NCBI GenBank assembly: GCA_900322175.1
Contig: ONYZ01000008.1
Location: forward strand, 1 to 64,000
Direction: 5' to 3'
Source of the DNA: an uncultured Prevotella sp.
GTDB taxonomy: Bacteria; Bacteroidota; Bacteroidia; Bacteroidales; Bacteroidaceae
DNA length: 64,000 nt
Shown here: positions 60,526 through 64,000 of the stretch, piece by piece
Layout of the letters: each line of letters begins with the position of its first letter
How positions within the stretch are numbered: the first letter of the stretch is position 1
Position numbers and translations under genes: made by a program
The notes under the pieces: model-generated
What the model saw: the letters and a program-made list of their open reading frames with translations, nothing else
Database searches by the model: none
What the model was told of the DNA's origin: nothing

Positions 60526-62288
60526 CAGTCATACAGATAAGTCAGGCTGGTAGCGATATAGCCAACCTGCTTAAGCGCGAACTCAGTGCAAAGATCATCG
60601 CCCGCAACGATATTGGCAAACAGTGGAACCGATACGATGCTTTCGTGTTTATCGGCGCTATGGGCATCTGCGTTCGCACCATCGCTCCATACATCAACGA
60701 TAAGCACGAAGATCCCGCTGTGGTTTGCATCGACTCGCTGGGCCAGAACGTCATAAGCGTACTTAGCGGACATATCGGCGGAGCCAACGACCTAACACGT
60801 GAGATTGCTGCTCTGACAGGTGCTCGCGAAGTCATCACCACGCAGAGCGACAACGCTAGTCTATGGGCACTCGACACCTTTGCAGAACGATTCAACTGGG
60901 CTATTGCCAGCGATGACGACATGAACAAATGCATCTATGCATTCGTCAATCGCGAACCTACAGCCCTATTGATGGAAGTCTGCGACAAGGGAACCGAATA
61001 TCTGGAAAAGACACTACCAGAGCATGTCACCGTTGTCAAGAGTCTCGAAGAAGTTGCCCCCCAAAAGTATAAACTTGTTATTCTGGTGACACCTTATAAT
61101 CTATGTGTACCTTCTGGCATGCTTGAACTGCATTTCGTACCCATGATAGCTGCTTTAGGATTTGGACTCGCCAGTCATCCTGATGACTATGAGTATATCT
61201 ACGACGAGATAGATGAGGCGATGAGCAGTATTGGTGTGTTAGCCTGTTACAAGCGTTATTGCACAATCGATGTGAAGGAAGAGGAAGAGTTTTGTGCGAT
61301 GCTCGTAGATGACTACGGAGAAGAGTTGGTATTCTACACGGCACAGCAGTTGTCTGAGGTCGAAGTGCCTAATCCCAGCAAGACCGTCGAAAAACATGTT
61401 GGTACGCCAAGTGTTTGCGAGGCAGCTGCCATTCTTGGATCTAATCATGGCAAACTCATCGTCCCTAAGATCAAAGGCAGGAACTGGACCGCAGCCCTCG
61501 CCATCGACTACAAATACCTACGGGAACAAAAAGGTCATATCGAGATTGTGGGTGCTGGACCTGGAGACCCTGACTTGGTATCTGTGCGTGGCAGGAAAAT
61601 GCTTGAGAGAGCTGACCTTATCTTGTATGCAGGCTCTTTGGTTCCTAAGGCTTTGACGGAATGTCATAAGCCAGGCGCTGTTGTCCGTTCTTCTGCCGAC
61701 ATGGCCCTTGAAGAGCAATGTAAACTGATGAAGCAGTTCTATGATAAGGGTAAGTACATCGTCCGCCTGCATACGGGCGATCCTTGTATCTTTGGTGCCA
61801 TCCAAGAGCAAATGGCCTTCTTCGACCAAAACAATATGGACTATCACATCACCCCAGGTATCTCTTCATTCCTCGCAGCCGCCGCAGAACTTCAGAGTCA
61901 GTTCACGATTCCCGAACGCTGCCAGACAATAATCCTAACCCGAGGCGAAGGTCGCACACCTATGCCCGAGAAGGAACAACTGCATCTTTTGGCTCGTAGT
62001 CAGAGTACCATGTGCATATTCCTGTCAGCGTCGATTGTGGATGCTGTCCAGCGCGAACTGCTTCAGGAATATCCCGAAGACACCCCTGTGGCAGCATGTT
62101 ATCACCTCACCTGGCCCGACCAGAAAATCTATCGCGGCAAACTTAAAGAATTAGCTAAGATAGTACATGATAACAACTTGACACTCACCACGATGCTCGT
62201 TGTTGGTGAAGCAATTGATAATCGTCAGGGATTGTCCGAGTTATACAACAAGTACTTCACTCATCTCTTCAGACAAGGCGAAGCATGA
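60513..62288 (+). CDS. cbiG: CbiG-CbiF fusion
   Basis: A bifunctional protein of 591 aa. The N-terminal CbiG domain (residues 1 to about 335; VFIGAMGICVRTIAPYIND, HIGGANDLTREIAALTGA) opens the delta-lactone in the anaerobic route. From about 345 the precorrin-4 C11-methyltransferase CbiF/CobM begins (HIEIVGAGPGDPDLVSVRG; DPCIFGAIQEQMAFFDQ; GISSFLAAAAEL). CbiG indicates the anaerobic (early-cobalt) pathway. It overlaps the CbiJ-CbiD gene by 4 nt (ATGA). Confidence 0.93.
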   Translation: MQKIAVIQISQAGSDIANLLKRELSAKIIARNDIGKQWNRYDAFVFIGAMGICVRTIAPYINDKHEDPAVVCIDSLGQNVISVLSGHIGGANDLTREIAALTGAREVITTQSDNASLWALDTFAERFNWAIASDDDMNKCIYAFVNREPTALLMEVCDKGTEYLEKTLPEHVTVVKSLEEVAPQKYKLVILVTPYNLCVPSGMLELHFVPMIAALGFGLASHPDDYEYIYDEIDEAMSSIGVLACYKRYCTIDVKEEEEFCAMLVDDYGEELVFYTAQQLSEVEVPNPSKTVEKHVGTPSVCEAAAILGSNHGKLIVPKIKGRNWTAALAIDYKYLREQKGHIEIVGAGPGDPDLVSVRGRKMLERADLILYAGSLVPKALTECHKPGAVVRSSADMALEEQCKLMKQFYDKGKYIVRLHTGDPCIFGAIQEQMAFFDQNNMDYHITPGISSFLAAAAELQSQFTIPERCQTIILTRGEGRTPMPEKEQLHLLARSQSTMCIFLSASIVDAVQRELLQEYPEDTPVAACYHLTWPDQKIYRGKLKELAKIVHDNNLTLTTMLVVGEAIDNRQGLSELYNKYFTHLFRQGEA

Positions 62289-64000
62289 TACTTGTATTTG
62301 GCGGAACTACAGAAGGGCGCAAGGCTACCGAAGTGCTCGAAGAGGCAGGCTCGCATTACTACTACAGCACCAAGACTGGCGAACAGAATTTGGTGCTACA
62401 CAATGGCATCCGTATTGACGGTACGCTCGATACCGCAGCAATGCTGTCATTCTGTAGTCTGCACCATATCAGGTTGATAGTAGATGCCGCCCATCCGTTT
62501 GCTACGCAACTGCATCAAGCCATTGCCGATGTAGCATCACAAATCACAATTCCCGTCGTAAGATACGAACGCATCTATCCTGCGCTAGACTCCGACATCA
62601 CTCTGATTGATAATTATTCACAGATACCTGCCAACATACATTCGCTGCTGGCAACAACTGGAGTACAGAGCATCAGCAAACTCAAACCTCTTGAAGCAAA
62701 AGGCATTAAGGTGTATTATCGCATTCTGCCACGAGAATCATCTATAGCGTTGGCTCATCAACAGGGCGCTACCGACGACCAGCTGTGTTATTTCAAAGAT
62801 GGAGATACCATCGATGCCGATGCTGAAGCTATTCTGCTTAAGGAGAGTGGAGAGAGCGGAGGTTATAGTGCAAAAGTGGCCGCAGCCCGCAAAAAGGGGA
62901 TGCGTATCATCGTGCTTAAGCGCCCCACCTTGCCAAAGGAATCAGTCACCGTCAACGGCCCTTACGGTTTGCGACGGGCGGTCGAGCACCTTTTGCCAGA
63001 TTTCTTTCCGTTGCACAGTGGACTCACCACTGGCACTTGTGCCACTGCCGCAGCAGTAGCTGCTGCCATCCGACTGATAAAAGGCGAAACACCAGCCGAA
63101 GTGCCAGTCATACTGCCTGATGGCGAAACGATACAAGTTGGCGTAACGTATGGTGTTGACTATGCTTCGTGTACCAAGGAGGCAGGCGATGACCCTGATA
63201 TTACCAATGGTATCGAAGTACGCGCTAGCGTTGCTGAAGGCGATTTCGAAATCCTAGGTGGCGAAGGTGTTGGTCGAATCACTCTGCTTGGTTTCGACTA
63301 TCCTCCAGGCTCACCAGCCATCAACAAGGCACCACGCGAGATGATACGACAGAATCTTGTGCAATTTGATAAGCCCCTGAAAATTACTATCTCAGTACCC
63401 AATGGCGCAGAGATTGCACGCCGCACTTTCAACCCCCGACTTGGTATCGAGGGCGGCATCAGTATCATTGGTGTATCTGGCATCGTAAAACCTTTCTCTG
63501 AAGAGGCCTTTATCAGTTCTATCCGGAAATGTATGCAAGTAGCAAAAGCATCTGGCACCAATCGTGTGGTAATTAATAGCGGTGGCAAAAGCGAACGATT
63601 TGTAAAGGCGCTCTACCCCAACCTGCCGCAACAAACGTTTGTAGAGTACGGCAACTATATCGGCGAGACTCTGAAAATAGCCCACCAACTCAGCATCCCC
63701 AATATCACTCTAGGCGTAATGCTGGGCAAAGCTGTAAAACTGGCTGCAGGTCATCTTGACACCCACAGCAAACGTGCCACGATGGATAAGGATTTTATAG
63801 CCGAAATGCTGAAAGAGGCCGATGCCGATATCGACATCAGTCAGATTACATTAGCACGCGAGATTTGGGAGAAGCTCGAGGATAAAGAACGTTTTGCCGA
63901 TGTGGTGATAGCGCATTGTCGCGAGCACTGTGCGCCATTGCTCCCCGATGGCAATCTGACTATTCTTCTGATTGCCGACGACGGAACAATACTGCCGCAA
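62285..64000 (+). CDS. cbiD: CbiJ-CbiD fusion, partial (runs off the window)
   Basis: ATG 62285 overlaps the preceding stop (ATGA). The frame is open for 572 codons to the window end. Residues 1 to about 235 are precorrin-6A reductase CbiJ/CobK (MILVFGGTTEGRKATEVL; VDAAHPFATQLHQAI). From about 240 the C1-methyltransferase CbiD follows (LHSGLTTGTCATAAAVAAA; NKAPREMIRQNL; VINSGGKSERF). The last residues (LTILLIADDGTIL) lie beyond the usual CbiD end, so another domain may follow outside the window. The C-terminus is not seen. Confidence 0.92.
   Translation, partial: MILVFGGTTEGRKATEVLEEAGSHYYYSTKTGEQNLVLHNGIRIDGTLDTAAMLSFCSLHHIRLIVDAAHPFATQLHQAIADVASQITIPVVRYERIYPALDSDITLIDNYSQIPANIHSLLATTGVQSISKLKPLEAKGIKVYYRILPRESSIALAHQQGATDDQLCYFKDGDTIDADAEAILLKESGESGGYSAKVAAARKKGMRIIVLKRPTLPKESVTVNGPYGLRRAVEHLLPDFFPLHSGLTTGTCATAAAVAAAIRLIKGETPAEVPVILPDGETIQVGVTYGVDYASCTKEAGDDPDITNGIEVRASVAEGDFEILGGEGVGRITLLGFDYPPGSPAINKAPREMIRQNLVQFDKPLKITISVPNGAEIARRTFNPRLGIEGGISIIGVSGIVKPFSEEAFISSIRKCMQVAKASGTNRVVINSGGKSERFVKALYPNLPQQTFVEYGNYIGETLKIAHQLSIPNITLGVMLGKAVKLAAGHLDTHSKRATMDKDFIAEMLKEADADIDISQITLAREIWEKLEDKERFADVVIAHCREHCAPLLPDGNLTILLIADDGTILPQ

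Overview
The window looks like a chromosomal segment of a Bacteroidales bacterium, most likely Prevotella or a close relative. The evidence is the many promoters of the Bacteroidetes type (TTTG or TTG, about 19-21 bp, then TAnnTTTG), a lipoprotein with an acidic surface-export signal after its cysteine, and families typical of the order (DUF3256, DUF4296, HU-HIG, smalltalk proteins, BT4734/DUF3987, TonB receptors). The species assignment is inference.

Region 1 (1-6.2 kb) is mobile DNA. It holds three overlapping tyrosine recombinase genes in the arrangement of a RIT (recombinase-in-trio) element, with the middle gene frameshifted. A C-terminal IS4-type transposase remnant follows, then a complete ISL3-family insertion sequence with 40-bp ends, and a 248-bp MITE-like element with inverted ends.

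Region 2 (6.4-23.5 kb) is core genome. proS is preceded by a smalltalk-like reading frame that stays open into it. A long leftward gene chain then runs ileS, a DksA/TraR-like gene, lspA, a DUF4296 lipoprotein, an MFS permease, rsmE, a phenylacetate-CoA ligase and a DUF3256 gene. A Dcu-type dicarboxylate transporter, a phosphohexomutase, a TPR protein, a small membrane-anchored protein and tRNA-Arg(TCT) follow.

Region 3 (23.5-41.2 kb) is an accessory island between the tRNA and the ilv operon. Its outer parts are a Bacteroidales module: a decayed phage-P5-like gene, a BT4734-DUF3987 primase/helicase-like protein with small partners, and at the far end an HU-HIG protein with a 38-aa smalltalk protein. 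Three copies of one repeat architecture (TGTCATA, one base, three octamers related to STGGGTAA) mark both sides. The middle is a defence island. It contains a six-gene operon (HsdR_N-EVE protein, DUF3883 protein, type III Mod, type III Res and two unrecognised proteins) and, after its own promoter, an ABC/OLD-like ATPase paired with a small PD-(D/E)XK-like protein. Four proteins there carry PD-(D/E)XK-like motifs.

Region 4 (41.2-48.7 kb) holds ilvD-ilvB-ilvN with an acyl-ACP thioesterase, and a secreted GH2 glycosidase.

Region 5 (48.6-64 kb) is an anaerobic-type cobalamin synthesis and uptake locus in two divergent operons. The leftward operon sits behind a cobalamin riboswitch and encodes two TonB receptors, a surface-type CbiK lipoprotein, CobJ-CbiC, CobQ and CbiB. 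The rightward operon encodes CobB/CbiA (with an odd palindromic-repeat insertion), CbiET, CbiG-CbiF and CbiJ-CbiD, the last cut by the window end.
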